A stretch of DNA of 64,000 nucleotides, taken from NCBI RefSeq assembly GCF_013315265.1, contig NZ_JABUFE010000001.1:1-64000 (forward strand), given 5' to 3'. This DNA is from Parasulfitobacter algicola. GTDB lineage: Bacteria > Pseudomonadota > Alphaproteobacteria > Rhodobacterales > Rhodobacteraceae. Below the pieces are notes generated by a model that saw only the letters and a list, made by a program, of their open reading frames with translations, did not search any database and was not told the origin of the DNA. This document shows, in pieces, positions 9,160 to 17,087 of this stretch (position 1 is the first letter of the stretch; each line of letters opens with the position of its first letter). Both the position numbers and the translations under genes were made by a program.

Positions 9160-10007
9160 TGACAAAACCACCCCATGATGCCGATGCGCGGCGTTCAGTT
9201 GAGCCGGTCATTTGCTATCCTACAGATAGTTTGCCGCAGCCAGATATGGATCTATATCACGCGGCTCGCGAGAGTATGCAGCAGATCGATCAGGTCATCG
9301 TACCCCCGCGAGAGGCGCAAACGTTCCAAGTACCCGCTGGCCATTTCTTTCGCATCACATCAATAGAAGGACCACAAGTTGGGGATCTGAATTTATGGAG
9401 CGCCACTGATCTGAATGAACGATTTTATTCAGGAAAAACAAGAGCTTTGCATGGAACACATCTGACCACTGGTGATCGAATGTGGTCCTGTTTCCCGCAT
9501 CTGCGGCCCATGGCGACAATCACCCATGATACGCTGGATTGGTACGGGATCGACGCATTCGGCAGCAGCGTACATGACGTTATCGGCACCCGCTGCGATC
9601 CCTATACAAATAATCTTCTGTCGGACAGGCAGTATCATCATTGCTGCCATTCCAACCTGACCCGCGCCATTGCCCACCATATTGGATTGCCACTGACCGA
9701 AGCCGAGACCCATGTGCATGATGTCCTGAATGTCTTTATGTGCACCGGGTTCACCCGCGATACGGGTCAGTATTTCATGAAAGCCAGTCCCGTCCGTTCG
9801 GGCGACTATCTTGAATTTTTCGCCGAAATTGATCTGATTGGCGCGCTTAGTGCTTGCCCGGGTGGGGATTGTTCAGCCGAGCATTCCAGCGACACCTCAC
9901 CCTGCTATCCTCTTGAGATTACAGTGTTTCAATCCAAAGGTAATGTTCTGAACAGTTGGCGTCCACCCGTTAAAAACAACTATGACAAATCACATGGATC
10001 AGAATGA
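9159..10007 (+). CDS. DUF1989 / urea carboxylase-associated family protein
   Basis: A 282-residue protein of the DUF1989 family, often annotated urea amidolyase- or aminomethyltransferase-associated protein. Typical features are the early IPPxxAxxFxVxxGxxxRI pattern (here VPPREAQTFQVPAGHFFRIT), GDLNLW, TRALHGTHLTTGDRMWS and HDVLNVFMCTGF. The biochemical role of the family is not established to my knowledge. The open frame extends back to 9120, but the ATG at 9159 overlaps the flavoprotein stop (TGATG) and avoids a shadow N-terminus, so I use it. Several Cys and His residues cluster in DRQYHHCCHSN, a possible metal-binding segment. No urea carboxylase gene is in the window. Confidence 0.85.
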   Translation: MTKPPHDADARRSVEPVICYPTDSLPQPDMDLYHAARESMQQIDQVIVPPREAQTFQVPAGHFFRITSIEGPQVGDLNLWSATDLNERFYSGKTRALHGTHLTTGDRMWSCFPHLRPMATITHDTLDWYGIDAFGSSVHDVIGTRCDPYTNNLLSDRQYHHCCHSNLTRAIAHHIGLPLTEAETHVHDVLNVFMCTGFTRDTGQYFMKASPVRSGDYLEFFAEIDLIGALSACPGGDCSAEHSSDTSPCYPLEITVFQSKGNVLNSWRPPVKNNYDKSHGSE

Positions 10008-10062
10008 AAACACATAAATGTCAGTACCGAAGCATTTCTAAATTTTCACAATGAAACCATGC

Positions 10063-10767
10063 TTAAGCAAACGCGGCTTCCAATGCGATTTCGACCATGT
10101 CACCAAAGCTGCTTTGGCGATCTTCCGATGGCAATGCGTCGCCTGTAAGCAGATGATCTGAAACGGTTAATACGGCCAACGCGCGACGACCATAGCGGGC
10201 GGCAAGAGTGTAAAGCTCAGCAGCTTCCATTTCAACGGCCAGAATACCGTGGCGCGTCATCTGTTCATTCAGATCGGGACGTTCATCATAGAAAACGTCA
10301 GAAGAATAAATTCCGCCCACATGGGTCGCCACATCGCGGTTTTCAGCGACCATAGCTGCATTTTTCAGCAAGGCCCAATCCGCACACGGGGCAAAATTTA
10401 TCTCTTTAAACAACCCCTTAGAGGGCGTAGATAGCGTTGACGCTGTCATGGCCAGGATCACGTCACGCAGCTTGATATGGCTTTGCATCGCGCCAGTCGA
10501 CCCGATGCGAATTAGCGTTTGTGCGCCATAATCTTTGATCAGCTCATTGGCATAAATCGACAGCGATGGCATCCCCATACCAGAGCCATGAATAGTCACC
10601 GAATTGCCGCGCCATGTACCTGTAAAACCCAGCATTCCCCTGACTTCATTGACTAATTTCGGTTTTTCCAAAAACGTCTCAGCCGCCCATTTCGCCCGCA
10701 AAGGATCACCCGGCATCAAAACAGTTTCCGCAATTTCACCCGGTTTCGCGCCAATATGAATGCTCAT
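10063..10767 (-). CDS. deoD: purine nucleoside phosphorylase
   Basis: A 234-residue hexameric-type (DeoD) purine nucleoside phosphorylase, close to the 239 residues of E. coli DeoD. It cleaves purine (deoxy)nucleosides with phosphate. Visible signatures are [13 protein letters not shown] near the N-terminus, [22 protein letters not shown], the nucleoside-contact VEMEAAELY and the catalytic-Asp segment TVSDHLLTG. The open frame extends to 10842, but [22 protein letters not shown] at 10767 matches the family start and is preceded by AAAGGGGA. The gene is monocistronic here. AT-rich palindromes 85-130 bp upstream may be operator sites. Confidence 0.95.
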   Translation of the reverse strand: MSIHIGAKPGEIAETVLMPGDPLRAKWAAETFLEKPKLVNEVRGMLGFTGTWRGNSVTIHGSGMGMPSLSIYANELIKDYGAQTLIRIGSTGAMQSHIKLRDVILAMTASTLSTPSKGLFKEINFAPCADWALLKNAAMVAENRDVATHVGGIYSSDVFYDERPDLNEQMTRHGILAVEMEAAELYTLAARYGRRALAVLTVSDHLLTGDALPSEDRQSSFGDMVEIALEAAFA

Positions 10768-10851
10768 TCGAAAATCCCCTTTGTTCAAAGGCAAGATAAC
10801 GAAAGTCAGCGCACGTGCAATGGGTCGCGTATGGCGCTGCAAACGCAGTTT

Positions 10852-10896
10852 TGTATAATTTATACATGGGTTTTGTACTAAAATTTATGTACAAAA
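10852..10896. promoter_or_regulatory. AT-rich palindromes upstream of deoD
   Basis: Two adjacent palindromes lie in the 287-bp gene-free stretch upstream of deoD. TGTATAA-T-TTATACA spans 10852-10866. TTTTGTAC (10871-10878) and GTACAAAA (10889-10896) are separated by 10 bp. Both share the half-site TTGTA, which suggests one dimeric repressor acting on deoD. The regulator is not identified. Confidence 0.4.
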
Positions 10897-11054
10897 TTCG
10901 TTAATAATATCTAAAACTGTTTTTACAAGCGTCATCTGGCCGGATGCTTTTCCAGTAGATGCGACTCGTTACAATTTTTATATTTTCAGTCCGCACACGT
11001 ATCAGATTAAGCAGCGAATTGGCCCGTGCCGCTGTGCGCCAACTGAAAAGAACA

Positions 11055-11228
11055 TTATACTGTCGTTCTGGAACCGTTTTCCGGCGGGGCGGTTTTTTGC
11101 AAACGCTCAATCCGTTCTTGTTCTTCGATTGACTGGCTTGGCACACGGTATTCGTCAAAACCCTGACCTTCTGGGGAAGAACACGCTGCAACAAGTACAG
11201 GTAGAATAAAAACAAGATAACGTTTCAT
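11055..11228 (-). CDS. 57-residue predicted lipoprotein
   Basis: A short gene below 60 codons. The translation starts MKRYLVFILPVLVAACSS: a charged N-terminus, a hydrophobic core and a lipobox VAAC with Cys16. The mature part is about 40 residues, hydrophilic and Glu/Arg-rich (EEQERIERLQK), and ends SRTTV before TAA at 11055. AAAGGGAAAG lies 7-10 nt upstream of the ATG. I do not recognise a family. It lies about 140 nt beyond the rpmG stop on the same strand, separated by a terminator. Confidence rests on the textbook lipoprotein signal and the Shine-Dalgarno sequence. Confidence 0.65.
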   Translation of the reverse strand: MKRYLVFILPVLVAACSSPEGQGFDEYRVPSQSIEEQERIERLQKTAPPENGSRTTV

Positions 11229-11310
11229 AGCAAAGCTTTCCCTTTGATCATTACAGAACCAATTCTAACCAGTCGTACCATACAATTGGTGACACGGACG
11301 CAACACATTG

Positions 11311-11339
11311 AAAAGCAAAAGGCCACGCATTGCGTGGCC
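11311..11339 (-). terminator. rho-independent terminator after rpmG
   Basis: Read on the minus strand, GGCCACGCA/TGCGTGGCC forms a near-perfect 9-bp stem (11321-11339), followed by TTTTGCTTTT. It lies 28 nt beyond the rpmG stop. Confidence 0.85.
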
Positions 11340-11366
11340 CAAAATCCTGATCTTTCAAAGGAAGGC

Positions 11367-11534
11367 TTACTTGATTTTGCCTTCTTTATACTCGACATGC
11401 TTACGAACAACTGGATCGTACTTACGCACAATCATCTTTTCAGTCATCGTGCGCGCGTTCTTTTTGGTCACATAGAAATGCCCTGTGCCCGCGGTCGAGT
11501 TCAGACGGATTTTAATCGTGGTCGGTTTCGCCAT
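11367..11534 (-). CDS. rpmG: 50S ribosomal protein L33
   Basis: A 55-residue L33 protein of the large ribosomal subunit. It has the standard [20 protein letters not shown] start, a [10 protein letters not shown] segment and the [18 protein letters not shown] end. The CxxC zinc pairs of some L33 paralogs are absent, so this is the Zn-independent (C-minus) form. A longer frame begins at 11558, but the start at 11534 is the family start, with GGAGAGATATC upstream. A terminator follows closely, so the gene looks monocistronic. Confidence 0.96.
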   Translation of the reverse strand: MAKPTTIKIRLNSTAGTGHFYVTKKNARTMTEKMIVRKYDPVVRKHVEYKEGKIK

Positions 11535-11628
11535 GATATCTCTCCTGAAGCGGGCCAAATATTGGGCCGCAGAAACTTTGTAAGCCCTGCCTTTTAAGGA
11601 CTAAGGCCCGGCTGTCAACTAGATTCGG

Positions 11629-12078
11629 TTAGCTTTTGGGCGTATGGCTTAGGTTTGCGGTAATATCCTGCGAAATAACCATCAAAGCCACAACATCACC
11701 CGCATCAGAGCATATGGGCGACACGCTTACATCCCATTTGCGGTCATTTCCTTTGCGCGTCTCGCGCAGTGCGTGAAACCGCATTGAGGCACCACGAACC
11801 GCACATCCCACTGCGTCACGCATCGCAGCATGCGCACTTTCTGGCCATATGGCCCACCATTTTTGCCCAAGAACAGTGTCACGCTCATCAAGTTCTAGCA
11901 AATTCACACCGATATCATTGATCGCAACAACATTTCCGTCATGCGATAACAGTTTGACACAATCAGTCGAAGCATCGAACACTTGTTCAATTTCTTCAAT
12001 CTGAGCATCAGATAATGTCGAATCGATACCGCTAAGACTTAATCGAAAATCCATAAAGCGTCGCGTTTGGGTAGCCAT
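11629..12078 (-). CDS. stand-alone PAS domain protein
   Basis: A 149-residue protein made of a single PAS domain (residues about 30-140). Recognisable parts are FDASTDCVKLLSHDGNVVAIN, the helical WWAIWPESAHAAMRDA, the strand MRFHALRETRKGNDRKWDVSVSPI and the closing VMVISQDIT-like strand (VALMVISQDITAN). It has no kinase, HTH, GGDEF or transmembrane output. It is a paralog of the next gene (12154-12630): both share DCVK-L, WW-WP and VSPI/VSRDIT elements in the same order. The domain resembles the PAS_4 type found in sensor kinases. Ligand and partner are unknown; action through protein-protein contact is an inference. Confidence 0.8.
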   Translation of the reverse strand: MATQTRRFMDFRLSLSGIDSTLSDAQIEEIEQVFDASTDCVKLLSHDGNVVAINDIGVNLLELDERDTVLGQKWWAIWPESAHAAMRDAVGCAVRGASMRFHALRETRKGNDRKWDVSVSPICSDAGDVVALMVISQDITANLSHTPKS

Positions 12079-12153
12079 ACAGTCAAATATCCCTTCGCAG
12101 AAAGCTGCGCGTCAATGAAATGCTAGCATATCGTGAAAGGAATGTGCAGTGGT

Positions 12154-12630
12154 TTAGGCTGCCTCATAACTGCAATTACATCCGGCGCAAGGATTAAATT
12201 CAGTGCAGACACCTGTAATATCGCGTGAAACCGCTAAAACACTTTCAACATTTCCAACGCAATCGAGAATCGGACTAACGGTTACTTGCCAACACCGACT
12301 GCGGCCCATTGCCGTTGGGCAGCATGCTTCGAACTCAATCGTTGCGCCAGACAATGCCCCTTGAAAAGCATTCATCAATAAATCCTGCGATTCATTTGGC
12401 CAAAGATCCCACCAGACTTTATTTCTGACATGTGAGAAATCATCAATTTCCATGGCGCACATGCCATTTTCACTCATAAAACTGATACGACCGTTTTTTT
12501 CTAGAACTTTCACACAATCTGGCGTTGCTTTGAGATGTGCCAAAACGAAAGAGGGTAAATTTTCACCAACACTGTCAAGTACGATAGAATCAACAATTGC
12601 TTTGTGAATAATGTTTTCGACTTCGGTCAT
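12154..12630 (-). CDS. stand-alone PAS domain protein with Cys-rich tail
   Basis: A 158-residue PAS protein, paralogous to its downstream neighbour. The PAS core covers residues about 35-140 (TPDCVKVLEKNGRISFM ... WWDLWPNESQDLLM ... CWQVTVSPI ... LAVSRDIT). After the core comes a C-terminal tail CTEFNPCAGCNCSYEAA with the pattern C-x5-C-x2-C-x-C, which the paralog lacks and which could bind a metal or Fe-S cluster. The open frame reaches 12759, but that part overlaps the rnpB 3' end. The second of two consecutive ATGs (12630) has GGAG at good spacing. It may be transcribed by readthrough from rnpB, since no strong terminator separates them. Confidence 0.75.
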   Translation of the reverse strand: MTEVENIIHKAIVDSIVLDSVGENLPSFVLAHLKATPDCVKVLEKNGRISFMSENGMCAMEIDDFSHVRNKVWWDLWPNESQDLLMNAFQGALSGATIEFEACCPTAMGRSRCWQVTVSPILDCVGNVESVLAVSRDITGVCTEFNPCAGCNCSYEAA

Positions 12631-12701
12631 CATACAACTCCAACGTTTAACACGTCCTAGTTGTTGAATCATATTATGTTCGTATTTAGGCAGAAAAGTT
12701 A

Positions 12702-13065
12702 CGCGCGGGGGGCCTGTAAGCCGGATTCTGTCCAAGGTTTGCCACCTTTGGATGATCATTCATCTTGGCCTGCTGTTACCAACACACCTCTAGCTGCCAA
12801 CCCGAACATCAAGGCTGAAGGGGCCCATGCGACGTTCCTATTTGGCATTGCTCCCGGTGGGGCTTGCCGTGCCGGTCCGGTTGCCCGTCCCGCGGTGGGC
12901 TCTTACTCCACCGTTTCACCCTTACCCCGGGCCTGCCGGGGCGGTCTGTTTTCTGTGGCGCTTTCCCTGGGGTTGCCCCCGCCGGGCGTTACCCGGCACC
13001 GTTCCTTCAGGGAGTCCGGACTTTCCTCGGGCATCGCTGCCCGCGATCATCCAGCCCCCCGCGCG
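12702..13065 (-). ncRNA. rnpB: RNase P RNA component, class A
   Basis: About 364 nt encoding the catalytic RNA of RNase P, which matures tRNA 5' ends. The 5' end (read on the minus strand) begins with CGCGCGGGGGG and pairs over 11 bp with CCCCCCGCGCG at the 3' end, forming helix P1. Conserved elements include GAGGAAAGTCCGGACTCC shortly after the 5' end, the loop region with GGTAAGGGTGAAA, and the terminal ACAGAATCCGGCTTACAGG (P4/3' strand). These are diagnostic of bacterial type A RNase P RNA. Protein frames on either strand here are shadows. The 5' end is only about 10 nt from the upstream amidase stop, so the promoter must lie inside that gene or be shared with it. Confidence 0.95.
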
Positions 13066-13074
13066 AAATGTCAG

Positions 13075-13803
13075 TTAAGCGGTGCCGGGCGCAGGGTCAA
13101 CGCCGAAACGATGCGCCAAATCAGCAGACATAGCCATATCCTGTCCATCTAACGCGCCATTTGCAGCGGGCCGAAATCTTTGCCTGAATGCATCCAGTAA
13201 AACTGACAGCGATGCATCAGGATAGCCAAAACGTTGTAAATTCTGTTGAAAAACGGCATCATCTATTGCGATTGGGTCGTTCGCCACAGGCCATACTGCC
13301 AACCTTTGCAATGCAAGCCTGCGCCAGTCAAACCGACGCCCCGGATCAGATTTGCGATCAGGCGCCATATCTGAATGACCAATAACCCCAACAGGCGAAA
13401 TTTCATACTTTTGCATCAGCTGTGCCAACAGACTTTCAAGTGCTGTCATCAACGGCGCAGCAAAGGGACTGGCCCCATCATTGGCCAATTCGATCCCGAT
13501 TGATTGCGAATTGACATCATCACAGCCGCGCCATGACCCGGCACCTGCATGCCAGGCGCGGTGTGCATCGTCGACCATGTCGTAAATCGTTCCGCTTTCG
13601 GCAATCAGATAATGCGCAGATACTTCATGCTGTGCATCACACAATCTTTCGACAGCCTCAGTCGCTGATGGCATAGCCGTGTAATGCAATACGATCAGGC
13701 TGATCCGGGCCCCGCCGCGGCGTGGCCCAAAATTTGGTGACGGATGCGATATACGCTTCAGTTTCGCACAGACCGTTGGAATGGTGCCGGATCCCAGCTG
13801 CAC
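13075..13803 (-). CDS. N-acetylmuramoyl-L-alanine amidase, AmpD family
   Basis: A 242-residue amidase_2 (AmpD-like) protein that cleaves the MurNAc-L-Ala bond of peptidoglycan fragments. It begins with the family motif SHPSPNFGPRRGG. Zinc ligands are predicted in VLHYTAM (His), GHSDMAPDRKSDPG (His and Asp) and nearby; the IGIELAND strand contains the conserved Glu region. A C-terminal segment follows (QQNLQRFGYP...LLDAFRQRFRP), typical of the peptidoglycan-binding tail in alphaproteobacterial AmpD. There is no signal peptide, so it probably acts in cytoplasmic murein recycling. The only practical start is GTG at 13803, which overlaps the upstream lipoprotein gene by 46 nt; the exact start is uncertain. 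Confidence 0.88.
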   Translation of the reverse strand: MQLGSGTIPTVCAKLKRISHPSPNFGPRRGGARISLIVLHYTAMPSATEAVERLCDAQHEVSAHYLIAESGTIYDMVDDAHRAWHAGAGSWRGCDDVNSQSIGIELANDGASPFAAPLMTALESLLAQLMQKYEISPVGVIGHSDMAPDRKSDPGRRFDWRRLALQRLAVWPVANDPIAIDDAVFQQNLQRFGYPDASLSVLLDAFRQRFRPAANGALDGQDMAMSADLAHRFGVDPAPGTA

Positions 13804-14405
13804 GCAAATCCGTCCCCATCCGGGTCCAAATTCTTGCGATCACGCTGCGGACCGCCACTGGCCAGAAAATCCTCTTGTGCGACATCAGATGATGGATATT
13901 GCGCACAGGCACGAATTGATCTGTTTTCGCGGTTCAAACCACCCCTGCGATAAATTTGCTGCCCAACTGAATTCTGTGCAGACAAGGCATATTCCACGAT
14001 ATTGGGTCTGCCACCTGCTTGATCCCGACTGGGTAACGCAGTGGGTTTGACGACTGCGTACTGCTGACGCTGGCGTTCCAGACGTTCCGCATCACTTTCG
14101 ATCGTTTCACGTTCCGACACGACTTCAAAATCGTTTTCACGCGATATACCGCTGTTTGATTGGGCCGAATTTCCACCAAGTGCGGTTGTTGTTTCTGCGG
14201 CTATGATTTGTGCTTCATTACCTTGCGCAGTGGCATCCTGTGGAAGAGAGGCGCGAACGCTAGTGTTCAGTGCTGCCTCTCGTCGTTGCTGCTGTTGGCT
14301 ATAGCTGTCGTAGTCATCAAAGCCCACGCCACGGTTTGCGGACGGTGCGGTATCGCCACACGCCACCAATAATCCGAGTGTCGATCCAATCAATAAAAGT
14401 CGCAT
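13758..14405 (-). CDS. lipoprotein with excalibur-like C-terminal domain
   Basis: About 215 residues. The start at 14405 gives MRLLLIGSTLGLLVAC, a clear lipobox with Cys16; the open frame extends 5 codons further upstream. The middle (residues 30-140) is Gln/Glu/Ser-rich and probably disordered. The C-terminal part contains CAQYPSSDVAQEDFLASGG and LDPDGDGFACSWDPAPFQ, a DxDxDG calcium-binding-like loop with flanking cysteines as in excalibur domains. Location is predicted to be membrane-anchored in the periplasm. The function is unknown. The 3' end overlaps the amidase gene, suggesting a two-gene unit acting at the cell wall. Confidence 0.75.
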   Translation of the reverse strand: MRLLLIGSTLGLLVACGDTAPSANRGVGFDDYDSYSQQQQRREAALNTSVRASLPQDATAQGNEAQIIAAETTTALGGNSAQSNSGISRENDFEVVSERETIESDAERLERQRQQYAVVKPTALPSRDQAGGRPNIVEYALSAQNSVGQQIYRRGGLNRENRSIRACAQYPSSDVAQEDFLASGGPQRDRKNLDPDGDGFACSWDPAPFQRSVRN

Positions 14406-14438
14406 GCCTGCCCATTCCATTTTTAGTTTTTTAATGAC

Positions 14439-15926
14439 TTACCACCATTTCGACGGTTTTTCCACAAATCCTGTCGATTGTTCCAAACAATATGCAAAAT
14501 TCAGCATTTCATCTTCGGCCCAGGGTTTACCGATCAACTGCAGACCTAACGGCAGACCCTGCTTGTCCAGGCCCGCAGGCACGGCAACACCGGGCAATCC
14601 GGCCAGGTTCACGGTCACTGTAAAGACGTCATTAAGGTACATTTGCACGGGGTCCGCATCGCTCATCTCACCCAGGCCAAAGGCGGCCGAGGGCGTGGCG
14701 GGCGTCAGGATCGCATCGATGCCCTGATCGAACACCTGTTCGAAATCGCGCTTGATCAATGCACGCACTTTGCGCGCGCGATTGTAATAGGCGTCATAGA
14801 AACCCGCACTAAGGACATAGGTGCCCACCATGACCCGGCGCTTGACCTCGTCCCCGAAGCCTTCGGCGCGGGTTTTTTCGTACATTTCAGTGATGCCATC
14901 GCCCTGCGCCAGCTTGGCCCGGTGCCCGAACCGCACACCGTCATAGCGGGCCAGGTTCGAGGATGCTTCGGCCGGGGCAATCACATAGTAAGCAGGCAGC
15001 GCGTATTTGGTGTGCGGAAGTGAGATATCGACAATCTCGGCCCCCGCATCGCGCATCATCTCGCGGCCCTGTTCCCACAGCTTTTCAATCTCATCCGGCA
15101 TACCGTCCATGCGGTATTCCTTGGGGATACCAATTTTCTTGCCACGGATATCGCCGGTCAGCGCGGCCTCAAAATCCGGCACAGCCAGATCGGCGCTTGT
15201 GGAATCCTTGGGATCATGGCCGCACATCGTCTGCAGCATGATCGCCGCATCGCGCACGGTTTTGGTCATGGGCCCCGCCTGATCCAGCGAGCTGGCAAAG
15301 GCGACAATCCCCCAGCGCGAACAGCGTCCATAGGTGGGTTTGACACCCGTAATCCCGACAAAAGCCGCCGGTTGCCGGATCGATCCGCCGGTGTCGGTGC
15401 CCGTCGCCGCCAGACACAGGTCCGCCGCCACAGCCGCCGCCGACCCGCCCGATGACCCGCCGGGGGTCAGGGCCGTGTCTTCGTTCCCGCGCCGCCAGGG
15501 GTTGACCACATCGCCGTAGGTCGAGGTTTCGTTCGACGACCCCATGGCGAATTCGTCCATGTTCAGCTTGCCCAGCATCACCGCGCCCGCATCGAACAGG
15601 TTCTGCGTGACGGTGGATTCATATTCCGGCTTGAACCCGCCCAAAATGGCCGAGGCCGCCTGCGACGGCACACCCTTGGTGCAAAACAGGTCCTTGATGC
15701 CCAGGGGAATGCCGCACATATCGGGCGCATCGCCGCCCTTGATCCGTGCATCAGCCGCCTTGGCCTGATCCAAAGCAATCTCGGGCGTGTTATGAACAAA
15801 GGCGTTCAGGGCCTTGGCACCCTCAATCTCACTCAGGCAAGCCTCGGTCAGTTCAACTGCGGTCACATCACCGGCACGCAGTTTATCGCGGGCCTCAGCA
15901 ATGGTCAGTTTCGACAGTTCGCTCAT
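14439..15926 (-). CDS. gatA: Asp-tRNA(Asn)/Glu-tRNA(Gln) amidotransferase subunit A
   Basis: A 495-residue amidase-signature enzyme, the glutaminase subunit of the GatCAB complex that amidates misacylated Glu-tRNA(Gln) and/or Asp-tRNA(Asn). The catalytic Ser-cisSer-Lys elements are visible as [10 protein letters not shown] (Lys), [15 protein letters not shown] (Ser pair) and [14 protein letters not shown]. Length is normal for the family. The start overlaps the gatC stop (ATGA-type overlap at 15926). The gene is visibly richer in GC and in GCC/CCG codons than its neighbours. gatB is not in the window. Confidence 0.97.
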   Translation of the reverse strand: MSELSKLTIAEARDKLRAGDVTAVELTEACLSEIEGAKALNAFVHNTPEIALDQAKAADARIKGGDAPDMCGIPLGIKDLFCTKGVPSQAASAILGGFKPEYESTVTQNLFDAGAVMLGKLNMDEFAMGSSNETSTYGDVVNPWRRGNEDTALTPGGSSGGSAAAVAADLCLAATGTDTGGSIRQPAAFVGITGVKPTYGRCSRWGIVAFASSLDQAGPMTKTVRDAAIMLQTMCGHDPKDSTSADLAVPDFEAALTGDIRGKKIGIPKEYRMDGMPDEIEKLWEQGREMMRDAGAEIVDISLPHTKYALPAYYVIAPAEASSNLARYDGVRFGHRAKLAQGDGITEMYEKTRAEGFGDEVKRRVMVGTYVLSAGFYDAYYNRARKVRALIKRDFEQVFDQGIDAILTPATPSAAFGLGEMSDADPVQMYLNDVFTVTVNLAGLPGVAVPAGLDKQGLPLGLQLIGKPWAEDEMLNFAYCLEQSTGFVEKPSKWW

Positions 15927-16213
15927 TATTCCACCACCTTCGGCACGGCAAAGAACCCCTCACGTGCGTCGGGGGCGTTGGCCAGAACCTTGTCAGGTTG
16001 ATGGCCATCGGTCACCACGTCTTCACGCCGTTTCAACCGCATGGGCGTGACCGAGGTCATCGGCTCGATCCCATCCACATCCACCTCGTTCAACTGCTCA
16101 ATAAAGCCAAGAATAGTGTTGAATTCCTGCGCCAGCGCGGGCAGCGCATCTTCTTCCACCTGAATGCGGGCCAATTTCGCCACGCGGCGGGCTGTTTCCG
16201 TGTCAATCGACAT
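15926..16213 (-). CDS. gatC: Asp-tRNA(Asn)/Glu-tRNA(Gln) amidotransferase subunit C
   Basis: A 95-residue small subunit of GatCAB that wraps around GatA and bridges it to GatB. The family pattern is visible: [20 protein letters not shown] near the N-terminus, the [18 protein letters not shown] middle and the [19 protein letters not shown] segment. The C-terminus ends in the usual [29 protein letters not shown] precedes the ATG. It overlaps gatA by one base and forms a two-gene unit. Confidence 0.97.
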   Translation of the reverse strand: MSIDTETARRVAKLARIQVEEDALPALAQEFNTILGFIEQLNEVDVDGIEPMTSVTPMRLKRREDVVTDGHQPDKVLANAPDAREGFFAVPKVVE

Positions 16214-16276
16214 GGGATCTCTCCATCGTGTGTGTTGATCCGGGTTTAGCGCCCCGCCCTTGGATTGCCAAGCAGA

Positions 16277-16933
16277 TCAGGCACGTCCGGTCGCAATCAT
16301 GTGCTTTTTATAGACATCAATCATCCAAGCCAGCATCGTGGCGTTCAAAATATGCCACATGAAGTGAGTGCCAACCGGGAAAACGCTGCAGATCGGATCA
16401 TCCAATGTTCTAAACGTCAGTGACATAATCAGGATACCCGCACCAACCGTCAGCCCACGCGCCGTTTGTGGCATCCGTTGGCGTAACAAAAAAGCATAGA
16501 TCAAGATCAACAAGGGCACCGGCGCATAACCTGCCGATGGCGCAATCCATGGGATCATATTGAATAACGGCACTGTCGCAGCCGCATAGGGGATAAATAG
16601 TACGGTCACGCCGATGGCAGGCCACAGACCCAAATTCCAATAATGTCGATTAGCTGCGAAAATATAAATCAGGATGAATGCCAAAATCGGCAGTACATCC
16701 AAAGTCGAAGCCCACGCTGTCGCAAAGGTATGAAAGAGGAAAGAGCCAACACCGCAACAGGTAAGCATTACCGCTAGGGCACGTGCAATTGGCAGACGCA
16801 AGCCCGCCAGTCGATACCAGACAATCGCAGCGGCAATCAAAAAAGCGATATTGGTCACGGCGTTAATGGGCTCTGACCAGAATGTCAGATCTGCACGTTC
16901 GCAATACGCATCAAACTGTCGCGCCCAATCCAT
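16277..16933 (-). CDS. ceramidase-family integral membrane protein
   Basis: A 218-residue protein with seven predicted membrane helices, matching the bacterial branch of the alkaline ceramidase (CREST) superfamily. Signature residues are YCERADLTFWSEPINAVTNIAF at the N-terminus (more exactly the E, SEP and NA positions), SFLFHTFATAW (Ser/His), STLDVLPI (Asp) and the C-terminal HFMWHILNATMLA (His pair). Together these Ser, His and Asp residues form the zinc hydrolase site of the superfamily. Whether the substrate is a ceramide is unknown. No close operon partner is seen: 64 nt separate it from gatC, and tdh ends 154 nt away. Confidence 0.82.
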   Translation of the reverse strand: MDWARQFDAYCERADLTFWSEPINAVTNIAFLIAAAIVWYRLAGLRLPIARALAVMLTCCGVGSFLFHTFATAWASTLDVLPILAFILIYIFAANRHYWNLGLWPAIGVTVLFIPYAAATVPLFNMIPWIAPSAGYAPVPLLILIYAFLLRQRMPQTARGLTVGAGILIMSLTFRTLDDPICSVFPVGTHFMWHILNATMLAWMIDVYKKHMIATGRA

Positions 16934-17087
16934 TTTATCGTCTCATGTTCGTCTTTAATTGCGATAAACGCCAAAGCATCTTTGGCGTAACTCAATTTGA
17001 GATTTCAAATATACAATAATTTAGCTGCCATTTTCGCTAAATAAACAAGTAATGCTTTCACATATCGAATAATTCTACTGCTTTCCT

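Noticed and set aside
10901-11215. 104-codon minus-strand frame near deoD
   Set aside because: It overlaps the 57-residue lipoprotein gene in another frame, has no Shine-Dalgarno sequence and is rich in rare composition typical of non-coding DNA.
12661-13152. Plus-strand open frames over the RNase P RNA
   Set aside because: They are Pro/Arg-rich translations of the structured rnpB gene on the opposite strand.
16987-17001. CTCAATTTGAG palindrome between ceramidase gene and tdh end
   Set aside because: Short, AT-rich and in a 154-bp gap with no clear promoter geometry; chance occurrence is likely.
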